Positions 20,864 to 31,879 of a stretch of DNA of 64,000 bases are shown in pieces (position 1 is the first letter of the stretch; each line of letters starts with the position of its first letter). Made by a program: the position numbers and the translations under genes. Under the pieces are notes generated by a model that worked only from the letters and a program-made list of their open reading frames with translations, was not told where the DNA came from and made no database searches. Origin of the DNA: Brassica napus (Eukaryota; Streptophyta; Magnoliopsida; Brassicales; Brassicaceae); NCBI RefSeq assembly GCF_020379485.1, contig NC_063450.1, forward strand, positions 29,178,137 to 29,242,136. Reading direction: 5' to 3'.

Positions 20864-20945
20864 GTAGACCCATGGATTCGAACCCATGTTGGTTGGTCAA
20901 ATGGCAAAGTATTGGCAAAGTATTTTACCACTGGGCTACTGACAC
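20864..20945 (-). other. tRNA-like sequence in left arm of foldback element
   Basis: On the minus strand it reads GTGTCAGTAGCCCAGTGGTA (box-A-like) and, about 40 bases later, GGGTTCGAATCCATGGG (close to box B, GGTTCGAANCC). The stems do not clearly form a cloverleaf, so this is a tRNA-derived remnant rather than a tRNA gene. Confidence 0.6.
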
Positions 20946-21608
20946 TTTCAATGTAGTTACTAATATGTTTACTTTTAATTGGTACATATTAAATATAAAA
21001 AATTCTCTAAAAACTTAATAAGATCTTTAAAATTCCAAAAAAAAATAATAATAAAGAAGATTTTTATAAAATTAATTTAGAAATTAAAAATAAAATTTTA
21101 TTTTTCTTTTTAAAAAATAAAAACTCTTCCAAAATTTTCTAAAAACTTAAAAAGATCTTTAAAATTCCAAAAATTTGAAAAAATAAAGAAATTTTTTATA
21201 AGATTAATTTTGAAATTAAAATAGAAATTTTTTATAAAATTAATTTTGAAATTAAAATAGAAAATAAAATTTTATTTTTTCTTTTCTTTTCAAATAAACA
21301 CGAACTTTTCACGAATTGAAAAGAAAAAATAAAATTTTATTTTCTATTTTAATTTCAAAATTAATTTTATAAAAAATTCTTTATTTTTTCAATTTTGTGG
21401 AATTTTAAAGATCTTTTTAAGTTTTTAGAAAATTTTGGAAGAGTTTTTATTTTTTAAATAGAAAAATAAAATTTTAAAATTAATTTTATAAAAATCTTCT
21501 TTATTTTTTTAATTTTTTTGGAATTTTAAAGATCTTATTAAGTTTTTAGAGAATTTTTTATATTTAATATGTACCAAATAAAATTAAACATGTTAGTAAG
21601 TACATTGA

Positions 21609-21683
21609 TAGTGCCAGTAAACCAGTGGTAAAATACCTTGTCATTTGACCAACCAACCTTGGTTCGAATCTAGGGGTCTACAT
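21609..21683 (+). other. tRNA-like sequence in right arm of foldback element
   Basis: The mirror copy of the left-arm sequence has AGTGCCAGTAAACCAGTGGT as a box-A-like part and TTGGTTCGAATCTAGGGG as box B. It has diverged from the left copy mainly in the middle. Confidence 0.6.
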
Positions 21684-21904
21684 ATTTTTAATTTCAAATC
21701 ATTTAAAACGTAAAACGACGTCGTTTCACTTAACGCCAACAATAAACAACGTTAAATATTTCTGTTAAATTTGTTGACGGCGTGCTAAATTGGCAAGTCA
21801 GCGAAAATATTGTTAATTAATTCTAAAGTCAATGAAAGTTTATGTTTCTTTTGGCAATTCGTGCAAAGTTGAGGTTTTTTTTGGCAGAATTCTCAATAAA
21901 TATC

Positions 21905-22719
21905 CTTATTTATGATCCAACCTACCCATTTATTGGTTTTAGTTATGACTCTAGATTTGCTCTTAAAAGTGGCCAGCAGTATTTAAAAAAAATGCAGATT
22001 TAATTATTAAATTAAATTAATATTAGTAGGTGATGTGGGGGCTCGACAATAGGGTAATTTATTAACACTGACTATAACATGTGAATATACACAGATAAAA
22101 AACAGAGTAAAACTTGTATCTTCTCCTACCGATAAAAATTAGTATAAGATTAATTAGTGATTCTTTTCTTTTTGGTTTAAAGATTAATTAGTGATTCTTG
22201 TTAAATGGTTTAGCAGTTTTTATTTTATTAATAGTGCAAGTTATGGATGGATAGTTATAAAAATTATGGAAGCATTGTGAATGGTGGTGGAAATGAAGGC
22301 AGAGAGACAAACAGCTGTTAGAAAAACATAGCTTAATGGAATCAAATCCAAAATGCTTTACTTATGCAATGATTAGTCAACTATCTATTTATTTATTACA
22401 TATTCACCTTTGCTCAAATCATATCATTTTGACAACTCAAACTTTTTCCAAAAGTGGCTTTATTCATGGACAACAAATTCTCGACGTTCCAAATCCAAAA
22501 ACCAAAGTCGTCCGGTTTTATATTTTTCTTACTAATCTTTTTCCCTTAATAAGCATATTCGAAGATGCTTTTATTGACTGTGTGCATAGTTATAAACTTA
22601 AAGAAGAAACATGAAGATGGGAGGGAATGTGACGTTCACTTATTCAACCGACCATGAAAGTGGAAACGCACGTCTCAGCGCCGGTCCAGAGTAATTAAAC
22701 GCATAAAGCAAATTTACAA
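21905..22719. other. Intergenic stretch, no gene recognised
   Basis: AT-rich sequence with scattered short open frames, including a 92-codon frame at 22336-22614 that has no recognisable domain or splice support. I see nothing I can name. Confidence 0.5.
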
Positions 22720-22723
22720 AAAT

Positions 22724-22800
22724 CATGTCCCTTGCTAGAATCGAACCCAACATCTTTAGGAGAATGTAAGCTCTATAGCCACTAGACCAACAACATATTT
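22724..22800 (-). other. tRNA-like remnant beside a GC-rich block
   Basis: Minus strand: GTTGGTCTAGTGGCTATAGA resembles a box-A region and GTTGGGTTCGATTCTAGCAA a box-B region, about 33 bases apart. It is followed on the same strand's upstream side by a GC-rich block (22830-22972) with a repeated GGCGCCC motif. It may be the head of a tRNA-derived SINE or a transposon-carried tRNA remnant. Confidence 0.5.
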
Positions 22801-22976
22801 ATCTTATTGGCGCCCAAAATTTGTATATAATATTTGGCGCCCGAAATCCATGCTTCACGGGTTTAGCCCAGGGCAGGGTCTGCGCACGTCGCACCCAGTT
22901 GCGTGAGCAGAGCCGGTTTACTTGGGGGACAAGCGGTGCGATTTCCCTTGGCTCAAGCCCGTGTCCCCCGTACAAT

Positions 22977-23280
22977 AATAATTAAGGAGTCCAATTTTTT
23001 ATAAATCTATATTTTTATATATAAATAAAATTGAAAATAGCCCAAAATTATTTGATATGTATATAGTTTTATTTACATTACAAAATATAAAAAATATTAC
23101 TGATTAAATTTTAAAAATATTTTAGATAATAATTAAGGGACCTAATTTTTTATAAATTTATATTTTTATATATAAATAAAATTGAAAAGGGCCCAAAATT
23201 ATTTTATATGTATATAGTTTTATTTTCATCACAAAATATATAAAATATTACTAATAAAATTTTAAAAATATTTTATACAT
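22977..23280. repeat. Two tandem copies of a 152-bp AT-rich unit
   Basis: AATAATTAAGGAGTCC at 22977 and AATAATTAAGGGACC at 23129 begin two units. The units share TTTTTTATAAATCTATATTT, AATTGAAAA..GCCCAAAATT and ATGTATATAGTTTTATTT in the same order. Coding potential: none. Confidence 0.75.
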
Positions 23281-23878
23281 TATCTGCATATAAATTTTAG
23301 ATGGTAAAATTTTTTTTCCCTAAGACTCCAAACTGAGCCGACCATGTGCGTAAGTAGAGAAGTAATATCTTTTTGGCACATTTATTCTAGGGGTTTTTGC
23401 CAAAACTAACCCACAACTTGATTTTAATCCCAAACCTATATCCAAATTTGAATCAAATGCAAAACTAACCTAAAAGCCTAGTGAAATTACAGCTCAACCC
23501 CTTGTGACCAAACAAAAAAACAGAAGCCATTTTTACGAACCCAGTAAATCGTCTGAGTCGTCTGAGATGTTGGAAGTCGTCTGGACGACTGAAGTGTAAG
23601 TCGTCTGGTACCAGTTTATTTTAAAAATAATTTATAAATCTTGTAAAAAAATATTTTGATGCGTGAAAAATAAAAATCAAGTAATTATAAACAGTTTTAA
23701 GTGATATAAATTAAGATATGATAAAATTGATTTGTTTTGAAGATAGATGAGTGGAAGTAGTGAATCATGAAATACTTTGGTTTAGGAGTTTGGCAAAATA
23801 TGTTGTAGTATTGTATGTATTGTTAGGGTTAGATTTTGGAAAACTAAAATGTTTTTTTCAAAAATTAGTTTTCACCTA

Positions 23879-24430
23879 TCCCCTATATATTAATTGAGGA
23901 ACATTTGAAAAGATGTAACCTCAATTTTGTATTAATTAAAATAGGCCTCAATGCATAGGTGGCACTCAATTAGGTAGTCAATTACATTCAATTGAAAAAT
24001 AAGTAGGTCCACATTCGATTTTTATATGTTGTTAGATACATAAGTTGGTCAAACTATATGATATAATGATATGATATGTTATTTTCTTTCCTTAAATCAA
24101 ACCTACGGAATTACCATAAATGACTAATATATATATATGACAATTAATGATTTTAATAATAAAGATTTGATAACAATTTATATCTCCTTCATCATTTTTT
24201 GTTTAATTTTATATTATTAAAATAAATTAAACAATCAAATTAGCTATAAAAGTAAAATTTAGATTTTTTCGTATATGTTATATTTTGAATTTTTAAAAAC
24301 GAAAATAAATGACTAAAACTATTAAAATTATTATGTTAAAAATTAATGATCAATGGTTTAACATTTTTATTATAAGAAGATACACATGATTTTAAAACCA
24401 TATGAGTAAAAAATATCATTTAATAATAAA

Positions 24431-24477
<47 letters not shown>

Positions 24478-25886
24478 TTAAACACTATATACCATAGGAT
24501 TACATAAATATTTTAATATTAAAAGTTTCAATGAATTTTCAAGAACATTTATAAATTATAAAGTTATTAAAGATTTCATATTGAAAATTTTGTTATCGAT
24601 GATTTAAATATTTTGTTATAAAATGATATGAATGATCATAGAACCGTATGATTATAAATTCTTATTTAATAAATAACTATATAAAATATACTATTCTTAG
24701 AAAAATAGGTTGGTCCATCTTAACTTATATTACACTTTTTATTAAACTAACTATCGAATTGATAAATAACGTACCAAAAAATGTTTTGCACTTTCCTTAA
24801 ATAAAAGCTACGAAATTACCTAATATGATTAACATATATGTGAAAATTAATTATTATGAATAATAAATATTTGATAACAATTTTTGTATCTTAGTTCTTT
24901 TTAAAAATTTTATATTATTAAAAGATAATAAAAATCACATTAAATATATAATAAAAAACATTTATATTTTTTTATATGTTATATTTTGAATTTTTCAAAA
25001 CGTCTATAAATTATTAGAAATTTGAAGATCACCACTCTTAAAATTTTGTGATCAATAGATTATTTTTTTGTCATAATAAGTTACAAATGATCATAAAATT
25101 GTATTAATATGAACTTTTATTTAATATTATAAGAAGATACACATGATTTTAAAACCATATGAGTAAAAAATATCATTTAATAATAAAACATATATATATA
25201 TATATATAGATAGATTAAACTATATACCATAAGATTACATAAATATTTTAATATTAAAACTTTTAATGAATTTTCAAAAACATTTATAAATTATAAACTT
25301 ATTAAAGATTTCACATTGAAAATTTTGTTATCGATGATTTAAATATTCAGTTATAAAACGATATGAATGATCATAGAAGTGTATGACTATAAATTCTCAT
25401 TTAATAAATGACTATATAAAATATACTATTCTTAAAAAAATAGGTTGGTCCATCTTAACTTACATTATATTTTTTATCAAACTAACTATCGAATATTCGA
25501 ATTGATAAATAATCTACCAAATATTGTTTTTGCACTTTCCTTAATTAGAAGCTACGAAATTACCTAATATGATTAACGTATATATGAAAATTAATTATTA
25601 TGAATAATAAATATTTGATAACAATTTTGGTATCTTAGTTCTTTTTTTAATTTTATAGTATTAAAAGATATTAAAAAAATCACATTAAATATATAATAAA
25701 AACATTTATATTTTTTCTTATATGTTATATTTTGAATTTTTCAAAACGTCTATATATTATTAGAAATTTGAAGATTCTCACTCTGAAAATTTTGTGATCA
25801 ATAGATTATTTTTTTTGTTATAATAAGTTACAAATGATCATAAAATATAACGCATACGAATTTTTATTTAATAAATATTCAAACTA

Positions 25887-25928
<42 letters not shown>

Positions 25929-26194
25929 TAATGATTTAAAGCAACAAGATTGGCTGATCAATTTAGTTGTCCAGTTGAAATCTTTCAAAAGTATGTGAAA
26001 GACTAAAGTCAAAGTAAATATGGATTTAGAATTTTACTAACCAAAATACCGAAAAAAAACCGAACCGAATCGAAACCAACCCGATATCTGGATTGAACAC
26101 CCCTAATCCAAATGAAGCCAAACTATTGTTTCATTCTCCAAAATATAATAAAAATAATAACTTAATTCCGCGCAAGGCGCGGGTCTTATCCTAG
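23879..26194 (+). mobile_element. Helitron nested in the Mutator-type element (2316 bp)
   Basis: It begins TCCCCTATATATTAATTGAG after an A. It ends with a perfect hairpin CCGCGC-AAG-GCGCGG (26168-26182), then GTCTTATCCTAG, followed by T. This is insertion between A and T, the Helitron rule. The related Mutator-type copy at 62 kb has the uninterrupted site. No Rep/helicase is present, so it is non-autonomous. Confidence 0.9.
24005..25930. repeat. About 730-bp tandem repeat inside the Helitron
   Basis: AATAGGTTGGTCCATCTTAA occurs at about 24704 and 25439, and a weaker form (AAGTTGGTCAAAC) at about 24049. Each is followed by the same order of AT-rich blocks (TTTCCTTAAAT, GATTTGATAACAATTT or ATATTTGATAACAATTTT, TATGTTATATTTTGAATTTT). 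AT dinucleotide runs end the first and third units. A related piece lies at 48130-48640. Confidence 0.75.
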
Positions 26195-26294
26195 TATGTG
26201 TTTATTTCTGTGTATAGTAAACACTTTTCAAGTTTGATTTGGTTTTATGAAGTGCTTAATTAGATAAATAAGTTTAGGGGTTATGTTTAGGGTG

Positions 26295-26710
26295 TGGACG
26301 ACTTATATTTCAGTCGTCTGTTGAATAATTTACCCGGACGACGTATATTTCAGTCGTCCACATCGTACCGAACCTTTAATTTTACCAATGTACGTTTTAA
26401 CCTAACCGGATCATTTTACTCGGACGACTTACATTTCAGTCGTCTGGTGAAGAAATTAAAACAGACGACTTACATGTAAGTCGTCCAAATATTCCCGCCT
26501 AAATTTTTTTAAAAAAAATTATTTTCCCGCTTAAATAATTTAAACCAGACGACTTACAAGTAAGTCGTCTGGAAAGTCTTCTATTTTAGTTTCCCGCTAA
26601 AAATATTTAATTTCCCACTAAAAATATTAAACTCTTCTAGACGACTTACATGTAAGTCGTCTGTTTTAATTTCTTCAACAGACGACTGAAATGTAAGTCG
26701 TCTAGGAAGT
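26295..26710. repeat. Hairpin array A: seven short palindromes GACGACTT..AGTCGTC
   Basis: Palindromic units start near 26298, 26336, 26423, 26463, 26545, 26640 and 26681. Each has arms GACGACT / AGTCGTC and a central 8-10 bp that is either self-complementary (TACATGTA, TACAAGTA) or of the type TATATTTC / GAAATGTA. Spacing is irregular, 40-95 bp. Each unit could form a 10-12 bp stem. Confidence 0.85.
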
Positions 26711-26749
26711 CGTCTGAGTCAAAAATATTTAACCTAATTGGATTTTTTG

Positions 26750-27300
26750 TCTCCCTATATAAAGAAAAATTTACACATTCTCTCTCCTCCTCTCAAATGG
26801 CTGCAACAAAAATGTAATGTTCATCATTCTAAAACTCTCCAACCTCTCTCTAATCTCTTTGAATTGAAAACACCAAACTTTATATGAATTTTTCAGTTTT
26901 GTCTCATGTATTTCTTACTAATCTATCTCTTTTGCAGGTTTTTAATCAAATGGTACTCATCTTCCACTAATTTAACGGTAGATCTATTAATTTTAGATAT
27001 GTATTTTTGTGTGTTCTATAAATGTAGATTTATCTAATTTTCCACTCATTTTCTCTATTTTTAAGTCATTTGAACGTTTTTGGATATGCAGGTTTTTCAG
27101 ATCTGGATTTGATATGCAGGTTTTCAGATCTGGAAGACTTTTGAGACGACTTACTTGTTAGTCGTCTGGAAGTCGTCTGGAAGTCGTCTGGACTTCTTGG
27201 AAGTCGTCTGGATCTGACAAAGTCGTCTGGACTTCAAGGAAGTCGTCTGGACTTCCAGGAAGTCGTCTGGATTTTTCTGAGCGTTTTGGTAAGTTCTTAT
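26750..27300 (+). pseudogene. Gene-like unit, first tandem copy, broken
   Basis: A TATA-like CCTATATAAAG (26754) precedes a CT-rich leader and an ATG (26797) starting MAATKM. This corresponds to the intact small ORF in the second element copy. Here the donor after exon 1 reads ATGTAATG instead of ATGGTATG, and exon 2 has an in-frame TAA (LIFH-stop), so no product is expected. AG|GTTTTT acceptor sites are preserved. Confidence 0.55.
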
Positions 27301-27344
27301 GTCTGATTTTTCTTCATTTGGTAACTTCTTGTTGTATAAAGTTC

Positions 27345-27960
27345 TTACTTTTTTCCCAAACTAAAACTCTCCAAACCCACTCTAATCTCTTTGACTTGAA
27401 AACACCAAACTTTATATGAATTTTTCAGTTTTGTCTCATGTCTTTCTTACTAATCTATCTTTTTTGCAGGTTTTTAATTAGATGGTACTCATCTTCCACT
27501 AATTTAAAGGTAGATCTATTATTTTTAGATATGTATTTTGTGTGTTTTGTAAAGGTAGATTTATCTAATCTTCCACTCATTTTTCTGTCTTTAAGCCATT
27601 TGAACGTTTTTGAATATGCAGGTTTTTCAGATCTGGATTTAATATGCAGGTTTTTCAGATCTGGAAGACTTCTGGGACAACTTACTTGTTAGTCGTCTGG
27701 AAGTCGTCTGAAAGTCGTCTGAAAGTCGTCTGGAAGTCGTCTGGAAGTCGTCCGGAAGTCGTCTGAAAGTCGTCTGGACTTCCTAAAAGTCGTCTGGACT
27801 TCCTGTAAAGTCGTCTGGAAGTCGTCTGAACTTCCTAAAAGTCTTCTGACAAAGTCGTCTGAACTTCCTGGAAGTCGTCTGGACTTCTTAGAAGTCGTCT
27901 GGACTTCTTAGAAGTCGTCTGGACTTCTTAAAAGTCGTCTGGTCTTGTCTACTCAAGTGG
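27345..27960. repeat. Second tandem copy of the gene-like unit followed by direct AGTCGTCTGG array
   Basis: This repeats the segment from AAACTAAAACTCTCCAAACC through CAGATCTGGAAGACTT seen in the first copy (starting about 26830). It is followed, from about 27690 to 27942, by some twenty GTCGTCTGG/GTCGTCTGA units. These are partly grouped as AGTCGTCTGGACTTCCT-type longer units. Confidence 0.8.
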
Positions 27961-28544
27961 AATCCAAGCTTGTCTTTGTAGAGGAATGATCTATAATAGT
28001 TTTGTTTGTGGTCTGTTTTGTGAATTGCATGTCTACTCTTTTAGTTGTGAATTTTTTGTAAAATCAGTAATAATGTTTTCCAAGATGTATTAAATGTGCT
28101 AACAATGTGTTTACACATTTACAAATCAATGAAATAATAGACTTCAGTAGCCTTTTCCTTATCTTTGGATCTCTCATATGCAATAATAAACTCGAATGGC
28201 CTTTTCTCATCTTAATAAACAAGAATGTTGGTAGCTTCATATTGATACAACATTTTAAGAAGCATTTAACCCTTCTTCCAACTCATAACAATAGTCATCA
28301 TTATTGTCTATAACAATAATACTTAAGAGATAGAAACAAACAATAGTAACTAGTCAAAGCATATCATATTTTTTTATAAGTTTGCGTTGAAAAACTTAGT
28401 CAAATTTAGTAAAACTAAGGGAGAGAACATATTTTGTAAATATGAGTTTTACATATCTTGAAGTTACTTATCACTCTTAAAAATACAAGTTATTCAAAAA
28501 CTAACGTAGAAGACTTAAAAACTAGCGGAGAAGACGCGGACGAC

Positions 28545-29400
28545 TTCAATCTAAGTTGTCTAGACGACTAAACTATACGTCGTCTCGTCAACGCAGAGGT
28601 TATTTTTGCAATTGACTTTGAAATCTGTTATTTCGGACGACTGGAAAATAAGTCGTCTACTATTGTTTGGTTAAAGAAAAAACTCCAAAAAAGCTAGACG
28701 ACTTACATTTCAGTCGTCATAGGTTAGTTTTGCATTTGACTGGATTATTTCAGAAGTTTGACTTTTCTGGACGACTTATATTTCAGTCGTCTAGTGAAAA
28801 TTAAAATAATAATATTTTTTTTTAAAGTAGACGACTTACAGTTAAGTCGTCATAGGTTAGTTTTGCAATTGAAAAAAAAAACTTCAAGATTTAATTATAC
28901 ACAGATGACTTATAATTCAGTCATCCACCAGACGACTTACTTGTAAGTCGTCGAGGATTTTTTTCCGAGATTCTGGTCAAACCTCGTAAATCCTGGACGA
29001 CTTACATTTCAGTCGTCTCGTGGACGACTGAATTATAAGTCGTCTGTATATAATTAAATCTTGAAGTTTTTTTTTTCAATTGCAAAACTAACCTATGACT
29101 ACTTAATTGTAAGTCGTTTACTTTTAAAAAAATATTATTATTTTAATTTTCGACAGACGACTGAAATGTAAGTCGTCTGGGGAAGTCAAACTTCTGTAAT
29201 TATCCAGTCAAATGCAAAACTAACCTATGACGACTGAAATGTAAGTCGTCTAGGTTCTTTGGAAATTTTTTTGAAACCAAACAATAGTAGACGACTTAAC
29301 TTTCAGTCGTCTCAGGTTACAGATTTCAAAGTCAATTGCAAAAATAACATTTGCGTTGACCAGACGACTTCCAGGTAAGTCGTCTACAACCAGACGACTT
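28545..29400. repeat. Hairpin array B: large foldback made of short hairpins
   Basis: About fifteen GACGACTT..AGTCGTC palindromes occur here. The block itself is an inverted repeat centred near 28975: TTTTTGCAATTGACTTTGAA (about 28609) mirrors TTCAAAGTCAATTGCAAAAA (about 29326), and GGTTAGTTTTGCAATTG mirrors CAATTGCAAAACTAACC (about 29076). Arms are about 400 bp. Single-stranded copies would form a long stem with side hairpins. Confidence 0.8.
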
Positions 29401-30075
29401 CCAGTTAAGTCGTCTACAGCCAGACGACTTCCCAAGTAAGTCGTCTGACGAACAGATCTGGAAAAAAACTCGATGTCATACCTTAAATTGGTGAGATAAG
29501 TTCCTTAGCATACATAAGGCTTCTCCAAGCACACAGAATCACAAACGAAAGTCACCCACCCAGAATCGTTAGCTTCTATGACTCTATGAACCATAAAAAT
29601 TTTAGAATCAAAATCTTGGGTTTTTTAGCTCATTGTGGAGAGAAAGTGAGAGATATGTTGTGTTTAGTTCACAAGAATGGAAAAAGAAGAAGGGTAAATC
29701 GATTTTGGGAGCATTAAGAGCTTCAAATTGGTTTTTCATGGTGGTTGTGGTATTGATGACAATGGCAATCTTGTAATTACTTGAAGATGATGAGGGTGAG
29801 AGAGTAAAGATGTCATTTTCGAAAGAAAAAAAAGAAAAAAAAATTGATGGCATTTTTGTAAATTATATGAACTTGTGGGGTGAATAGGGCAAAACCAATT
29901 TTCAAAAAAAAAAGAGATTAGTTTTGTGTTTGACTTTAAGTTGTAGGTCAATTTTGCAAAAAACCCTTTATTCTATTAATGTTTTTTTCTAACTATAGTT
30001 TCTTTCTTGTTTACTTATTCTTTCGCATTTATTTCTTTTGATATCTTTTATATTTGTGATTGGCGCCTTTTACTA

Positions 30076-31335
30076 TCTATATTATTAAAATAGAAGTACC
30101 CATTTAAAAATGTTCTTAATTCATTAATTAAACTCTTTTTTTTTCTTGTCTTTTTTAGTTGCATTTATGAAATATCCTAAAACGAATAAAACTGCCTAAT
30201 TTATTACTTGTCTTTTCAGTTACATTAATGAAATATGCTTAAATGAATTTAAATTTTCTATTTTATTGTTTGTCTTTTTCAGTTACCTTAATGAAATATC
30301 TTTAAATAAATTTGAACATAATGTCATTTAATCAACCCAAAAAACTCATGAGTTATCCTTACGTGCATAATTTTAATAATGGAGATTTTTAAAAACATGC
30401 ATCATTAAAATGTTACCTAAAACATGCAGCACTAATATATAACATGCATCAATAAAACTAGAATTTGACTCACACAATTGTACGGATATTATTTTCAGTT
30501 GATTAAATTTAAAAATAATTATTTATTCAAAAAATATTTAAGAATGACTATGTTTTAAAAAATTATACGGTTTTCTCATTTGTCATTTGATAAATTGTTA
30601 GAAAGAAAATTTTAGCATAATACAACTCAGTTGTCATTTGCTAAATTTATGGTTTTTATTTATATTTTTTATTATTTAATTATAATATTTTCATTTTATA
30701 TTTGAAAGATAAATGACTTTTCTTTCAAACAATATTTTTGTAAATGTATTTTTTAAAAAATAATCAATTAAAATTGTTATTATCATTGAATATCATTATT
30801 TTTGACATAATTTGAGTTTTCGTTTACATCAAAACTTATCATATTTTAGGATAATTTTAATTTAAAATGTAATTTTCATATTTTTCAAACAAATTCTAAA
30901 AATATTTTTTAAATATTTTGTTATAATTGTTAAAAAAATATTGAGTTGCATTTCAAATAAAAATGTAAAGATATTAAAAATATTCTAATTAAAATATGTA
31001 AAATTTAATATAGTTTTAAGGAAATGGTCAAAATAAAAAAATTGCACATAAAATAATCATGATTTTTGTTAACTGGACGGATCATTATTTATACGATATC
31101 GCACATGAAAGAAAAATTTCTGTTTTTAAAATTATCTAATTAACTCTATACTCATTTTTTTATATTTTTTATATGATATCACACATTCGTAAAAAATAGA
31201 TAGTTTAAGATGCAAAAAAATAATATTTACTTAATGAATATAATATGAACGAATATTACAAATACATCATTTAATAAAATAAATAATTAAAAACTGAAAA
31301 TTCATATCCGCGATGGCGCGCGGATCAGGGTCTAG
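30076..31335 (+). mobile_element. Helitron, non-autonomous (1260 bp)
   Basis: It begins TCTATATTATTAAAATAGAA after an A and ends CTAG (31332-31335) before a T. A 7-bp hairpin ATCCGCG / CGCGGAT (31306-31325) precedes the end by seven bases. These are the canonical termini of Arabidopsis-type AtREP Helitrons. The interior is AT-rich without ORFs. Confidence 0.9.
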
Positions 31336-31567
31336 TTGTGATGATGACCGAGTTTTCACTTTCGAAATGGGACACAGATGGTGGTTTTTCATATGATCAT
31401 GCATGCATCAGTAAAGTTATTTTCAGCTTTGAATAATGAGATGTTTGGTGAAACATGCACAAACACAAACTTAAAAGCCTTACATTTAGGCCCTTATAAT
31501 AATGTACGATTATTGCATGTTTTCTTTACACTGTCATATCAGATTGCATAACAATTTAATACAGTTA

Positions 31568-31879
31568 TGTTATAAATCCATGATATGGATATGTGGATTG
31601 CCATTAACCATCAAGGAGGTTTACATCTGACCCGACTATCCGGTCCGTCTACACCCGTCTCCGGTTCGTCTCATCCGTCCAAGACTAGTCAAGATGAAGA
31701 CTCATTCAACCGGAGCATTTATGAGCTTTGACCAAGTCTAGATATTTGTAGTCAAATGTATTAAATGTGTAGATTCTCTCCATTGTGTAAACCCTTATGA
31801 ACCTCCACTATATATTGATAGTGAGAGCTAATGAGAAAGACACAACTTTCACAACAACACTTCTCTCATATTTCTAACA
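31568..31879 (+). repeat. 5' LTR of copia element
   Basis: TG...CA ends; it matches 38346-38657 except for one base (TCTCCATTG against TCTCCTTTG). A TATA-like CCACTATATATTGA near 31806 probably marks the promoter. The sequence just after the LTR (CGTTATCAGCACG) would be the primer site, but I do not recognise the matching tRNA. Confidence 0.95.

Larger units (their letters stand above)
20662..21894. mobile_element. Foldback Mutator-type element (1.23 kb) with tRNA-like sequence in each arm
   Basis: The left arm from GAGTATTCGGCC is the reverse complement of the right arm ending GGCAGAATTCTC. The arms are roughly 600 bp each with a short AT-rich loop near 21290-21320. The flanks carry the 10-bp direct repeat AATAAATATC (20652-20661 and 21895-21904), in the range for Mutator-type insertions. 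There is no transposase, so it is non-autonomous. Both arms contain a box-A/box-B-like tRNA remnant. Confidence 0.85.
23390..29966. mobile_element. Mutator-type non-autonomous element built of AGTCGTCTGG hairpins (copy 1)
   Basis: The element starts GGGGTTTTTGCCAAAACTAA and ends with the inverted counterpart TTTTGCAAAAAACCC. It is flanked by a perfect 9-bp duplication TTTATTCTA (23381-23389 and 29967-29975), the Mutator signature. Length is 6577 bp including a nested Helitron (23879-26194). Inside are two arrays of short palindromes of the form GACGACTT-n-AGTCGTC, a tandemly duplicated 0.5-kb gene-like unit, and a direct array of AGTCGTCTGG. No transposase is present. A second partial copy begins at about 62082. 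I do not recognise this family from described elements. Confidence 0.85.

Noticed and set aside
20864..20945. Functional tRNA gene
   Set aside because: Box-like parts are present but acceptor and anticodon stems do not pair convincingly, and the sequence is mirrored in both arms of a transposon.
27690..27942. Direct GTCGTCTGG units resemble a repeat-spacer array (CRISPR-like)
   Set aside because: The setting is a plant nuclear genome, the unit is about 10 bp, spacing is irregular, spacers are not unique and there are no cas genes. It is part of a transposon repeat.
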